Origin: Chroogloeocystis siderophila 5.2 s.c.1
GTDB lineage: Bacteria > Cyanobacteriota > Cyanobacteriia > Cyanobacteriales > Chroococcidiopsidaceae
Direction of reading: 5' to 3'
Length of the DNA stretch: 64,000 nt
NCBI RefSeq assembly: GCF_001904655.1
Contig: NZ_MRCC01000017.1
Span: forward strand, 52,685-116,684
Position numbers and translations under genes: made by a program. Under the pieces are notes generated by a model. The model ran no database searches. It was not told where the DNA came from and was given only the letters and a program-made list of their open reading frames with translations. How positions within the stretch are numbered: position 1 is the stretch's first letter; every line of letters starts with the position of its first letter. Below are positions 44,084 through 53,464 of this stretch, in pieces.

Positions 44084-45151
44084 TTAGGTAAAATTTCCGA
44101 CGTAAACACCGACAGCGCGCGCAGTTTCAACTAAATAGCTTTGAGGATTGACAAATAAGGGGCAATGTGATAGCACTTCTTGCAGAGGCACAGGGATAAC
44201 TTGTCCATTTTGCCAAGCAACCATGCGATCATAGCGTTCTTGTGCGATTAAATCGACAGCAGCCTTACCAAAAGCTGTTGCCATGAGTCGATCCGCTGCT
44301 GAGGGAATACCGCCGCGTTGGATATGTCCGAGTACCGAAGCGCGAATATCAATGTGCTCTGTAAAGTAGCGACTGATTTGAGTTGTGATATATTGACCAA
44401 TACCACAATCTTTGAGACTTGCAGCGTCACAACTTGGCGTTTCGGTTGCAGGTTTGGCACCTTTAGCAACAACAATGATCGCAAAGCGGCGATGAACGCG
44501 ATCGCGCAAGTCTTGGATATGCTTGCAGATTTTTGCAATCGAATAGGAAATTTCGGGAATCAAAATGCAATCAGCACCACCAGCAATTCCTGCGTGGAGT
44601 GCCAAATGTCCCGAAGTGCGCCCCATAACTTCCACAACCATGACGCGATCGTGACTTGCGGCGGTAAACGTGAGACGATTTAAAGCATCGGTAATTGTGT
44701 TAACCGCAGTATCAAAGCCAATTGCCCGTTCGGTAAGCGCAACGTCATTGTCAATTGTTTTGGGAATTGCAACAATATTCCAGTTTCCTAAACGCGCCAA
44801 ACGATGCAGAATTGCCAAACTACCATCACCACCAATCGCAATCAGTGCATTCAACGCTAAGGCGTGGTAACTTGCAACAATTGCAGTTGCCCGCGCGAGA
44901 GTATCACCTTTATTGATTGTTCCTAAAATCGTACCGCCCATACTCAGTAAAGGATCGATACCGCCTAAATCGAAGCAATGCAGATCTAACGGAATCGTTT
45001 GACGCTCCAGCAATCCTTGAGTTGCGTAGGGAATACCAAGAACCTCCCAATTATACGTAAGCCGAGCGTGGCTCACAACTGCGCGGATGACTGCATTAAG
45101 TCCAGGACAATCACCACCACTAGTAAGAATGCCAATTCGTTTTTGTCCCAT
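44084..45151 (-). CDS. pfkA: 6-phosphofructokinase
   Basis: 355-residue glycolytic kinase that phosphorylates fructose-6-phosphate. Motifs are 'RIGILTSGGDCPGLNAVIRA', 'GGDGSLAILHRLA' (Gly rather than Asp after GGD, the ATP type), 'PKTIDNDVALTERAIGFDTA' and 'VEVMGRTSGHLALHAGIAGG'. The Lys in 'PKTIDND' is often seen in PPi enzymes, so the signature is mixed; ATP use is still the likelier reading. ATG at 45151 is used rather than the 32-codon extension. It starts 5 bp after the dihydroorotate dehydrogenase-like gene, indicating one operon. Confidence 0.92.
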   Translation of the reverse strand: MGQKRIGILTSGGDCPGLNAVIRAVVSHARLTYNWEVLGIPYATQGLLERQTIPLDLHCFDLGGIDPLLSMGGTILGTINKGDTLARATAIVASYHALALNALIAIGGDGSLAILHRLARLGNWNIVAIPKTIDNDVALTERAIGFDTAVNTITDALNRLTFTAASHDRVMVVEVMGRTSGHLALHAGIAGGADCILIPEISYSIAKICKHIQDLRDRVHRRFAIIVVAKGAKPATETPSCDAASLKDCGIGQYITTQISRYFTEHIDIRASVLGHIQRGGIPSAADRLMATAFGKAAVDLIAQERYDRMVAWQNGQVIPVPLQEVLSHCPLFVNPQSYLVETARAVGVYVGNFT

Positions 45152-45155
45152 TACT

Positions 45156-46160
45156 TTAACCGAAGTAATAAGATGACTCGTAGATACGCGCCCATTCTGG
45201 TTTGTAAGTTTGGAGCGATCGCACGTATTGCGCGCGTTCAAATGCACTTTGATCGGGGCAGTTTTGACGACTTAACATTCCTTGCAATTGCTGTACCGAT
45301 TCATACTCGTGTTCCGTCATCCATTGCTCAAGTTCGCGTTCAATCACGTGGAGATGAAGGATACCATGCTGTAAGAGTACTGAACAAAGCATTGTCACAT
45401 GAGCGCCTACCATCAGTAACTTAACCACATCTTGCCCAGTGTGAATCCCACTCGTTGCAGCTAAACCGGCGTTGATGCGTCCATACAAAATCGCAATCCA
45501 GCGTAGCGGTAAGCGCATTGCTTGGGGCGTGCTTAATAAAATATTTGGCTCAACGGCGAGAGTTTTGAGATTAATATCTGGTTGATAAAAGCGATTAAAT
45601 AGTACCAAAGCATCTGCACCTGCATCATCACATCGCTTTGCCATATTCGCCATATTAGTAAAGTAGGGGCTAAGCTTAATCGCTACAGGCATTGACACCG
45701 ATGCTTTGACTGCACGCAAAATATTGATATAAGTTTGTTCGATCTGTTCGCCTGTCACTTCCAAGTCGGTAGGAACATAGTAAACGTTGAGTTCTAGTGC
45801 ATCTGCACCGGCTTGCTCAATTTGTCGGGCGTAGTTTGTCCAACCACCAACTGATGAACCGTTGAGGCTAGCGATAATCGGAATATCTACGTGTTCTTTG
45901 GCGCGACGAATGTGATTGAGATATTCTTCAGAACCAATGCGAAATCTTGCGGTCTGAGTACTTGCCGTACTGTGCGTGAGATCGTAGGCTTCTTGGCGTT
46001 GCGATCGCAGTTGTTCTTCAAAAAGCGAATGCAAGACAATTGCAGCTGCGCCTGCATCTTCCATGAGTTTGAGGTTATCAAGGTCTTCGGAAAGGGGCGA
46101 GGCTCCTGCTACCAACGGTGATCGCAGTGTTAACCCCATGTATGTCGTCGTTAAGTTCAT
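45156..46160 (-). CDS. dihydroorotate dehydrogenase-like FMN protein
   Basis: 334 residues of TIM-barrel type. 'YMGLTLRSPLVAGASPLSED' opens the barrel, 'IPIIASLNGSSVGGWTNYAR' and 'GADALELNVYYVP' resemble the FMN-binding strands, and 'VAIKLSPYFTNMANMAKRCD' carries the conserved Lys. Proteins of this type resemble PyrD but lack the usual pairing with pyrimidine genes; the cyanobacterial role is uncertain. It precedes pfkA with a 4-bp spacer, suggesting a shared transcript. Confidence 0.85.
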   Translation of the reverse strand: MNLTTTYMGLTLRSPLVAGASPLSEDLDNLKLMEDAGAAAIVLHSLFEEQLRSQRQEAYDLTHSTASTQTARFRIGSEEYLNHIRRAKEHVDIPIIASLNGSSVGGWTNYARQIEQAGADALELNVYYVPTDLEVTGEQIEQTYINILRAVKASVSMPVAIKLSPYFTNMANMAKRCDDAGADALVLFNRFYQPDINLKTLAVEPNILLSTPQAMRLPLRWIAILYGRINAGLAATSGIHTGQDVVKLLMVGAHVTMLCSVLLQHGILHLHVIERELEQWMTEHEYESVQQLQGMLSRQNCPDQSAFERAQYVRSLQTYKPEWARIYESSYYFG

Positions 46161-46293
46161 ACATCAAGATTGGATTTGTTAATGATACCGATTGACGGTT
46201 TAAGCAACTTATTTACCCATCTATTTATATAGAAAATTGGTGTGAGGAAATTGTGATGTTTTTCAAGAAGAAACGCGGCGTATGAATGCGATC

Positions 46294-46343
46294 GCGAATT
46301 TATTCACCGTTACATAAACAAATTCCACCTGCGTGGACTTATG
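46294..46343 (+). repeat. dispersed intergenic element, copy C
   Basis: GCGAATTTATTCAC, a spacer, then ACAAATTCCACCTGCGTGGACTT. It matches copies A and B and includes a small hairpin TCCAC/GTGGA. It sits in the 226-bp gap downstream of the ClC gene, which otherwise shows nothing. Confidence 0.62.
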
Positions 46344-46386
46344 CCAATTCTTTAAATTCCTCTGTTTGTGTAACCCTGACTGAGGT

Positions 46387-49059
46387 CTATTGCTGGCTCA
46401 GCGAACCGCGTACTAACATGACAGTGCATTTGGCACGGCTAGCGATTTCTGCGGGAATGTTGCCTTTAATTGCTTGTTGTAGTAGTCCCTCACGACTCGC
46501 ACCCAGCATGACAACATCGATCTTGTCTTTCTCGATGACATGAAGAACGCCTTCAACTACCGAGGAAGCTTTCACCGGAGTTGCCACAACAGCACCAACA
46601 GAATTGCGTCGCCGAATTAAATATTGCAGCGCATTTTTTAAAACTTTCATGTCTAGCTGAGTTTCCGACAGTGGAAAAACCTGACATAAGCGAATATACG
46701 GAGCATTACTTGTATTAATTAAACCAGGAAGCAGTTCAACCGCAGCGTTGGCATTAGGACCACCTGCCATGGGAACTAGCCAGCGATTAAATTCTGGGGA
46801 AGCTTGAACTTGCAACAAAGTTCCCGCATCTGCATCTTGAATTGCTAAATCTTTACTAGAGTCACGGTTTTTGACACCTAACCCTGCACCAAATCTTACC
46901 AAAACAACATCACACGTCGCTTGCCGGATTAAAGTATCGACAACGTTGCCAAAAACTCGACCAGGAGTGATTGTTTTTCCTTTCCAACCCATTAATAATA
47001 GATCGATATGGCGTTCTTGTACTGTCTCTAAAATTGCTTGCGATACATCGTGTGCAACGCGAATTTGCGTATGGATGGGAATATTCCATTTGCGTGCCAA
47101 AATTTCAGCTTCGCGCAACAACCGCCGACTTTTTGTAGTACTCACTTCAGTTTCGGCGGGAGAACTGCGGCGAGGAACGAGAATGATTTGCACACACTCT
47201 AGTTCATAGTGACGTTCGCGGGCGATCGCGGTTGCTAAATGCAATAAGGAAACTGCTGTTTGAGGATTTGCTAAAGGAACGAGTAATCGACCTCTACCAA
47301 TACTCGGCGATCGCGTTTGATACACGACATACGAAGGCTGCGGTTGCGGACCAATTTCGCGGTTTTTGCCATTGAGCTTATCTGCTTCTGCACGAATAAT
47401 ATCAGCCCGCGTGATAATCCCAATCAGTCTTTTATTTTCAACAACAGGTAAACGACTTAAATTAAACCGATCTAACCGATACAGCACCTCGCTTAAGCTA
47501 TGCAAAGGATGCACTGTCACCGGCTGCGGTGTCATAATTTCGCTTAAAAGCATATCCCCAGGAAGTTCTAGTTCGCGTGCTTTCGCTAAATCTGATTGCG
47601 TAACGATTCCGACTAACTTACCTTCATCAACGACGGGAAAACCGCGATGTTGCGATCGCGAAAATGCTTGGATAGTTTCATCTAAACTCAATTGTGCGGC
47701 TAAAGTTTCGACGCGTGGTTGCATCACGTCTTTTGCTTTGAGTTCGATTAACAGTCCCTGAATCGGACCTTCTTTTTGCAGGCGAATGCCTTTTAATTCC
47801 AAAAGTTTGTCGTACAGTGAGCCTGGGGAAATTTTATCCGCAACCAGGTACGCTGTCACCGAACCGATCATCAGTGGTAACACCAAGTTGAAATCGGTGG
47901 TCATTTCAAACACAATGACGATCGCGGTAATCGGAACCTTGGAAACGACGCTAAAAAACGCTCCCATTCCTGTAAGCGCGTAGGTAGACGGCGAACCGAA
48001 CCCAAATAGACTTTGTTCTGTGACACCAACAAGATAGCCCAGCGAGGAACCTAAGATGAGACTCGGTGCAAACAATCCTCCAGGTGCGCCCGAACCAAAT
48101 GCAACAAGTGTTAAAATGAATTGCGCAACAAACGCGATCGCAGCTAAAGACCAATCTGCATTTCCGGTAATCAAAAACTCGCGCAAACCTGTATTATCGC
48201 GAAACGCAGCGGGTAGAAATGCGACGACTAAACCAGAAGTTCCACCTGCTACAGCCATTCGCAGTGGTAAGCCTATGTGCAGTTGGCTGTAAAATTTTGA
48301 GCTAGCAATGATGCCTCGGTTAAATAACGAGCCGAGTATTCCTGCTAAGAGTCCTAGCAACAAAAAAAACGGTAGTTCGGTGAGGGAGAAACTTGTCTGG
48401 GAAGCTGTTAAGACGAGATTTAATTGTAAAGTTCTTCCCCCTAGAATGCGCGAGACAACCGCACCGATAAACGAGGCGATAATTGCTGTACCTAGCGTTA
48501 AACCTGATAAGTCTTGCAGTAACTCCTCAATCACAAATAATACCCCTGTAATTGGGGCATTAAATGCGGCGGCTAACCCTGCACCGGCACCGGCTGCAAT
48601 CATTTGTCGTCGATGTTCGGGAGATGTAGGAAACCAGCGGCTAAATTGTGCCGCTAAAGCTGCGCCGATATGAACGGTTGGTCCTTGTCTTCCGAGAGTT
48701 AACCCTGAACCTAAGGCAATTGTTGAGGCGATGAGTTTAACTAAAGCTTCCCGCAAAGATAACTTCACAGGTGCATCTGCAAGACTTGCTTTCACCTGCG
48801 GAATTCCACTTCCTGATGCTTCGGGCGCTAACCGTTCTAAAAGAAACCCCGCAACGTATCCTAATCCAAATCCAATTCCTGGCAATATCAGCCAAGGTGG
48901 AGATAAATTAGCAGCTTGAACGCGCCATGCACCAATCCAACCAACTCCAACGCGCAGTAAGATAGCAGAAAACGCGGCAACTAATCCGATCAAACACGCT
49001 TCAGCGATCGCTAAACGCCGACGCGGTAGGAGCCATTTACGAAAGGGCTGAACTGACAT
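46387..49059 (-). CDS. ClC chloride transporter with CBS and two universal-stress domains
   Basis: 890 residues. Residues about 15-430 form the ClC pore: 'GSGIPQVK' (83-90), 'GLTLGRQGPTVHIGAALAAQ' near 120-140, 'FNAPITGVLFVIEELLQD' (proton Glu at 179) and 'FGSGAPGGLFAPSL'. Two CBS domains (about 445-560) follow, then two USP-like domains (about 590-715 and 745-885). The external gating Glu of ClC (E148 in the E. coli protein) is Gln125 here, while the internal proton Glu is kept. The gating change predicts channel-like behaviour. The CBS and USP parts probably bind nucleotides. Single gene. Confidence 0.92.
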   Translation of the reverse strand: MSVQPFRKWLLPRRRLAIAEACLIGLVAAFSAILLRVGVGWIGAWRVQAANLSPPWLILPGIGFGLGYVAGFLLERLAPEASGSGIPQVKASLADAPVKLSLREALVKLIASTIALGSGLTLGRQGPTVHIGAALAAQFSRWFPTSPEHRRQMIAAGAGAGLAAAFNAPITGVLFVIEELLQDLSGLTLGTAIIASFIGAVVSRILGGRTLQLNLVLTASQTSFSLTELPFFLLLGLLAGILGSLFNRGIIASSKFYSQLHIGLPLRMAVAGGTSGLVVAFLPAAFRDNTGLREFLITGNADWSLAAIAFVAQFILTLVAFGSGAPGGLFAPSLILGSSLGYLVGVTEQSLFGFGSPSTYALTGMGAFFSVVSKVPITAIVIVFEMTTDFNLVLPLMIGSVTAYLVADKISPGSLYDKLLELKGIRLQKEGPIQGLLIELKAKDVMQPRVETLAAQLSLDETIQAFSRSQHRGFPVVDEGKLVGIVTQSDLAKARELELPGDMLLSEIMTPQPVTVHPLHSLSEVLYRLDRFNLSRLPVVENKRLIGIITRADIIRAEADKLNGKNREIGPQPQPSYVVYQTRSPSIGRGRLLVPLANPQTAVSLLHLATAIARERHYELECVQIILVPRRSSPAETEVSTTKSRRLLREAEILARKWNIPIHTQIRVAHDVSQAILETVQERHIDLLLMGWKGKTITPGRVFGNVVDTLIRQATCDVVLVRFGAGLGVKNRDSSKDLAIQDADAGTLLQVQASPEFNRWLVPMAGGPNANAAVELLPGLINTSNAPYIRLCQVFPLSETQLDMKVLKNALQYLIRRRNSVGAVVATPVKASSVVEGVLHVIEKDKIDVVMLGASREGLLQQAIKGNIPAEIASRAKCTVMLVRGSLSQQ

Positions 49060-49087
49060 TAAGTGCGAATGTAATAAACACTACTCA

Positions 49088-49675
49088 CTAAAACCACGAT
49101 AACCAAGAAGACCAGCTTTGGACGATGTTCGCAAGTTCAGTATAACCGCCTGCACCAGGGTGATAGCAGTCATTCGCTGCGGCTTCTTTGAACCAAATCG
49201 CTGAAGATTGCAACTGAGTAAAAATATCTAAATATGCAATGTCTAATTTTTGACAAACATCAGCATAGTGTGCAGATAAACACGCAATCCTATTGTTTTG
49301 TTCGCGCTCAGGCGTTGGTGGAGGTCCTACCATTAATACAGGAAACATTTGCTTTGCAGTACCAAGAATATGATATAAGTTCTCAATAGAAGTCGAACAA
49401 TCTACACGAGTTTTACCATTTTCTAGCGTTGTGTCATTCACGCCAAATGAAAATACAATCTTGCTATCAAATTCTGGACTCAGGCGACAACTTACCTCGT
49501 CTAACCAGCGCTTTTTGAGTTCTGTACTCGTTTGCCTGCGAACTCCTAAATTGTAGTAAGTGATGTCATGTCCTTGTTGACAAGCCGCAGCACAAATTCT
49601 TCCTGTCCAACCTAGACACTCAGGATCGCTCGTACCATTGACAAAAGATTCACCAAAAAAGCAGATGCGTGTCAT
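49088..49675 (-). CDS. SGNH/GDSL-type hydrolase
   Basis: 195 residues. Block I is 'RICFFGESFVNGT' (GES instead of GDS, nucleophile Ser), block III 'IVFSFGVNDT', and block V 'NDCYHPGAGGY' with the catalytic Asp/His. This is a lipase- or esterase-like fold of unknown substrate, as in many bacterial SGNH proteins. No signal peptide is seen, so it is probably cytoplasmic. It follows the PmbA-like gene on the same strand, with a heptamer tract between them. Confidence 0.85.
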   Translation of the reverse strand: MTRICFFGESFVNGTSDPECLGWTGRICAAACQQGHDITYYNLGVRRQTSTELKKRWLDEVSCRLSPEFDSKIVFSFGVNDTTLENGKTRVDCSTSIENLYHILGTAKQMFPVLMVGPPPTPEREQNNRIACLSAHYADVCQKLDIAYLDIFTQLQSSAIWFKEAAANDCYHPGAGGYTELANIVQSWSSWLSWF

Positions 49676-49679
49676 AAAA

Positions 49680-49707
49680 GGGGTGAGGAACGAGGGGCGA
49701 GGGGTGA
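49680..49707 (-). repeat. STRR-like heptamer tract
   Basis: Four 7-bp units: ggggtga, ggaacga, ggggcga, ggggtga. It lies immediately upstream of the GDSL hydrolase start on the minus strand. Confidence 0.75.
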
Positions 49708-49733
49708 GAAATCACATTTTTCGATTCTAATCT

Positions 49734-51044
49734 TCAACCTCTTCCTGTAGTTGATAATCCTTCAACAACAACAGACGGAGTGTAGCAACTCCCGTTCCAA
49801 TCAGCATCGCCACCCAGTGCAACTAATTGTTTCAATGCTGTGTAAACATTACCCGCAACCATCGTATCTTTGACGCGTCCTAAAACTTGACCGTGTTTTA
49901 CGCGGTAGCCTAAGTCAACATTGATGGAAAAGTCGCCAGAGATGCTACCACCACCACCCAACATTTGATCGACAATGATTCCATCATCGAGTTTGCGAAT
50001 CAAGTCAAGAAGTGAACCCGAACCAGGCTGAATTAGTAAGTTAAACATTCCTGGTGTGGGGTAACTTCCCAACCCTGGGCGAAAGCCGTTACCTGTACTA
50101 CTGATATTTAGTTGACGTCCGGTGGTGCGATCGCAGTAAAAATGTTGCAAAATACCATTTTGAATAAATACAACCCGTTGCGTAGGCGTACCTTCATCGT
50201 CAAACGGACAACTATATGGTCCCGCCTCAGGGTCTTGATATAAAGTGAGTACAGGAGAAATCACAGGTTTACCGATGCGATCGCTCCACGGCGAAGCCTT
50301 TTCCAGAACTCGCTTGCCATTTAACGCCGCTTGTAAAGTTCCCCATATCATATCCGCAGCTTTTGAGGTAAATAACACAGGAACTCTTCCTGTGGGGGAT
50401 GCGACATTTTCTGTTGCCCAGTCAAGGCGTTGGATAATTTGCTGCGCAATTTTTTCTGGTTGTAAGCTACCGCGTTCAGTTTGTCCGTCAGAAACACTCA
50501 AAAAATCATCGCCACGTACCCACTCAGCGGATACATAACACCCCAACGTCGTATCAGTGTAGTAGCAATCTAAACCTAGCGAGTTAACTAATCGCGTCGT
50601 TTCAACATCACTATCCCACTCAGCACTAATCAAAACTTCAGGGTAAACATCCCGAATTAGGGCGATCGCTTGTTTTCCCCAGTCGATGAGTTGTTCGACA
50701 CTTACTGCTTCGCCTAAGTCAGGATAACTAGGTTGCGAATGACTCTCAATTTCGATTGTTTCAGGTTCATTGAGTTGACTTAGTGCGATCGCGCGATCTA
50801 CCAATGCTTGAGGTTCCACAGATCCATAAGCTACCGCGAGTCCTGGACGTCCGTTGCGCCACAACCGCAATGCGGTTCCTTCGGCTTGAGTACTTTCTAA
50901 CTGCTTGAGGCGATTCGCTTCAAAAAAAATCGGTCGAGATAGCGATCGCGATTGATACACTTCAGCTACCTCAGCCCCTGCTTTTGTGGAGAGATCGAGT
51001 AATTGTTCTGCGAGTGATGATTGTGGCAAATTTTCAGAACCCAT
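49734..51044 (-). CDS. TldE/PmbA-type metalloprotease-family protein
   Basis: 436 residues. The N-terminal part ('AGAEVAEVYQSRSLSRPIFF') and the C-terminal 'GNVYTALKQLVALGGDAD' block, with 'QMLGGGGSISGDFSINVDLG', are typical of PmbA/TldE. No HExxxH zinc motif is present, as expected for the non-catalytic TldE partner. TldD/TldE complexes process peptides and microcins or regulate gyrase inhibitors. No tldD-like gene lies in the window. A GTG start at 51086 would add 14 residues; neither start has a clear ribosome site. Confidence 0.87.
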   Translation of the reverse strand: MGSENLPQSSLAEQLLDLSTKAGAEVAEVYQSRSLSRPIFFEANRLKQLESTQAEGTALRLWRNGRPGLAVAYGSVEPQALVDRAIALSQLNEPETIEIESHSQPSYPDLGEAVSVEQLIDWGKQAIALIRDVYPEVLISAEWDSDVETTRLVNSLGLDCYYTDTTLGCYVSAEWVRGDDFLSVSDGQTERGSLQPEKIAQQIIQRLDWATENVASPTGRVPVLFTSKAADMIWGTLQAALNGKRVLEKASPWSDRIGKPVISPVLTLYQDPEAGPYSCPFDDEGTPTQRVVFIQNGILQHFYCDRTTGRQLNISSTGNGFRPGLGSYPTPGMFNLLIQPGSGSLLDLIRKLDDGIIVDQMLGGGGSISGDFSINVDLGYRVKHGQVLGRVKDTMVAGNVYTALKQLVALGGDADWNGSCYTPSVVVEGLSTTGRG

Positions 51045-51131
51045 GAGCGATGCTGAGTGTGGAAGTGGTAATGAAGCATTAAGCACTAAGCGATTGGCGA
51101 TCGCTGGTACTTTTATGGCTCTGCAACCAAT

Positions 51132-51995
51132 TTACGGCAGATTGGGTTCTTGTAATAGCCAAAATCCTGCAAAAGCTTCTACCTCTGGGTTCGCTTGGAC
51201 TGCCAAAAAGTGAACTCCGTTAGCTTGTTGTTTAGCATTTTCAAAACCTTTGGCTTCTGCAATCATCTGGGGATCTTTGAAACTAGCCAAGATCCAGCTT
51301 TCCGTCACACCAGTTTCTAAGAGGAGTTGCGGTGTTTCTTTGCTGTCAAACTTAATATTGGCTAACTCCAAACCCGACATCCACCCTGCTAAAGGCATAG
51401 CACGAGGAGATAACACGATCACTCCAGGAATTTTTGTTTCAGCTTTGACGCCTGCGATTTCTAGGGGAAAAGCTTCACCAAAACCAATTTCCCACTCTGG
51501 CATATCGGCAAATGTGGCAGCTTCTAGCGTCACAAACGCCCATTGTTGCCCGATTAAGGCATCGGGTAAACGTTGCGGTAGCGGCACTTCCATACGTACC
51601 GAAGGATTTGTCGCGGCTTGATATCCTGGTTCTTGTGGGTATACTTCCTCCATGCGTTGTTGCAGCCACTGATTTAACGCCAATGTCCGACGACTCGGTT
51701 GCGCGGGAATTCCTAAATCTTCGCAAGCTTTCGTAATCATATTGTTCATCTGACGACGAAAGAAGCGAAACTTGACAGGAGACACTCCCGCTTGTGCGAT
51801 CGCTTCTTCTAACGCAGTGCGCAACCAAACTGAGTTAACCTGCGTACTCGGACAATATTTAGCGAAGCGAAATAGCGAATCCGGTTTGGTACGGATATCT
51901 GTGAGACTCTCGCATACTAAAACTTCCCAAATTTTTTTTTGGTTCTCATCCAAAATTGGACGTGAGTAGAAATCAATTTCCCAGATACTGCCCAT
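51132..51995 (-). CDS. Tab2/Atab2-family RNA-binding protein
   Basis: 287 residues. The family opens with 'WEIDFYSRPILDENQKKIWE' and 'VLVCESL', and ends with 'FWLLQEPNLP'. Tab2/Atab2 proteins bind RNA and promote translation of photosystem I mRNAs (psaB) in chloroplasts and cyanobacteria. The central 'FRFFRRQMNNMITKACEDLG' and 'GIPAQPSRRT' are also typical. It is upstream of the PmbA gene on the same strand, 87 bp away, possibly co-transcribed. Confidence 0.9.
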   Translation of the reverse strand: MGSIWEIDFYSRPILDENQKKIWEVLVCESLTDIRTKPDSLFRFAKYCPSTQVNSVWLRTALEEAIAQAGVSPVKFRFFRRQMNNMITKACEDLGIPAQPSRRTLALNQWLQQRMEEVYPQEPGYQAATNPSVRMEVPLPQRLPDALIGQQWAFVTLEAATFADMPEWEIGFGEAFPLEIAGVKAETKIPGVIVLSPRAMPLAGWMSGLELANIKFDSKETPQLLLETGVTESWILASFKDPQMIAEAKGFENAKQQANGVHFLAVQANPEVEAFAGFWLLQEPNLP

Positions 51996-52368
51996 GCCTT
52001 GCCGTCAAAATATGGCTACTTGATTATGATCGTACAAGGTAATGAAGCGATCGCGACTTCATGATAGCAGAATTGAGCCTACTGACTTTTCAGCAGTCAT
52101 GTGCAGTAGTAGCAAGCTAGTAAACGGTACGTTGTTCGTTCCAATACTTCTGTTTGCTTTTAATCTCTGAGCCTACACTGCATTACCAATTACATGAATA
52201 TTTTTTACAAAAACCCACATTTTTTTGAAAAAAAAGATGTCTGAGATTGTTGTCAGTAATTAGAAGCTTGAAGTTACAAATTCAAATGTGACAGAAATGC
52301 TTTCTTCCTTAATTCTGCGAAAAGTTTACGCATTCGAAACGCACTTTGTACAGATTGGGAGTTGTGAA
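51996..52368. other. intergenic region between Tab2 and a small gene
   Basis: About 370 bp, AT-rich, containing a HIP1 site near 52045. I see no gene and no convincing terminator; the promoter of the minus-strand Tab2 gene must lie here. Confidence 0.45.
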
Positions 52369-52632
52369 ATGACAGTCATCACAGCCACACACACCTTCAC
52401 CAGTAACAATTTTGAAACCATCGAGACAGCGTTTAATATTCCTCGTCGGAGGATTTGTGTCTTTCCAACAGTACCATTACGCCTGAGAACTGCGTTTTTT
52501 ACCACCGCGAACTCTAATAATGGTTGCATCAACTATGGTGGAACTGCCTCAATTGCTGTTCAACGGGTTCAAGCTAAGGGTTTTCCAGGTCAAACCATCC
52601 AGATTGAGCAGAGTCTTCCTATTGGAGAGTAA
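52369..52632 (+). CDS. small hypothetical protein
   Basis: 87 residues from this ATG, which has GGGAG upstream; a GTG at 52288 would add 27. The sequence is rich in Thr, Ile and Phe with alternating hydrophobic residues, suggesting a small beta-rich fold ('RICVFPTVPLRLRTAFFTTA', 'GGTASIAVQRVQAKGFPGQT'). I do not recognise the family. It stands alone, convergent with the SDR gene. Confidence 0.5.
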   Translation: MTVITATHTFTSNNFETIETAFNIPRRRICVFPTVPLRLRTAFFTTANSNNGCINYGGTASIAVQRVQAKGFPGQTIQIEQSLPIGE

Positions 52633-52690
52633 CTATAATGATTACCTGTAGTAGCTCAAAAACATACCTGTTTCAGTTCCGCAACGCCCA

Positions 52691-53464
52691 CTACTCAGTA
52701 TACCGATGAACCAGTGTCGCACTCGCTTGATCTGTTGCTAGAACGATTAATTCACTAATATTAACGTGTGGCGGACGCGTGGTGCAGAAATAGACGATTT
52801 CTGCAACATCTTCGGCACTCAGAGGTGTAATTCCTTGATAAACTTTATTAGCTCGCTCGACATCGCCATGAAAGCGAACTTGACTAAATTCAGTTTTTAC
52901 CATCCCAGGATCTACCGAAGTCACGCGCACTGGAGTACCAAGTAGATCCATTTTCATACCTTCTGAGAGGGCTTTGACTGCTGCTTTAGTTGCACAATAG
53001 ACATTGCCACCAGGATAAGTTTGATGTCCTGCAATGGAACCAATGTTAATAATATGTCCACGCCCACGCTCGACCATTTTGGGAGCAAGCAAGCGCGTTA
53101 TGTAGAGCAAGCCTTTGATATTCGTATCAATCATTTCTTCCCAATCTTGAATATCGGCTGTGTAGAATTTGTCTAAGCCTCGGCTTAAACCTGCGTTGTT
53201 AATTAAGATATCTATGTTGTGCCAAGGTTCAGGAAGCGATCGCAGTGCTGATTTGACAAAGGTGCGATCGCACACATCTAATTGCAAGCAATAAACTTGA
53301 GTACCATATTGCTTTAATTCTTGGGCTAGTTCTTCTAAGCGTTCTAAACGACGGGCTACGAGTACTAATTTGGCTCCTCCTTGCGCAAATGCTCTAGCAC
53401 AAGCTGCCCCAATACCACTACTTGCTCCTGTAATGAGTACAATTTGGTCTTGAATTGAAGCCAT
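52691..53464 (-). CDS. SDR-family NAD(P)-dependent oxidoreductase (YdfG-like)
   Basis: 257 residues. The coenzyme motif is 'VLITGASSGIGAACARAFA' and 'VARRLERLEEL' binds NADP; the catalytic tetrad is seen in 'NNAGLSRG', 'GSIAGHQTYPGGNVYCATKA' (Ser, Tyr, Lys). It most resembles YdfG-type 3-hydroxy acid dehydrogenases. Substrate unknown. A GAAGGA site precedes the ATG by 10 bp. Single gene with long gaps on its upstream side. Confidence 0.88.
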   Translation of the reverse strand: MASIQDQIVLITGASSGIGAACARAFAQGGAKLVLVARRLERLEELAQELKQYGTQVYCLQLDVCDRTFVKSALRSLPEPWHNIDILINNAGLSRGLDKFYTADIQDWEEMIDTNIKGLLYITRLLAPKMVERGRGHIINIGSIAGHQTYPGGNVYCATKAAVKALSEGMKMDLLGTPVRVTSVDPGMVKTEFSQVRFHGDVERANKVYQGITPLSAEDVAEIVYFCTTRPPHVNISELIVLATDQASATLVHRYTE

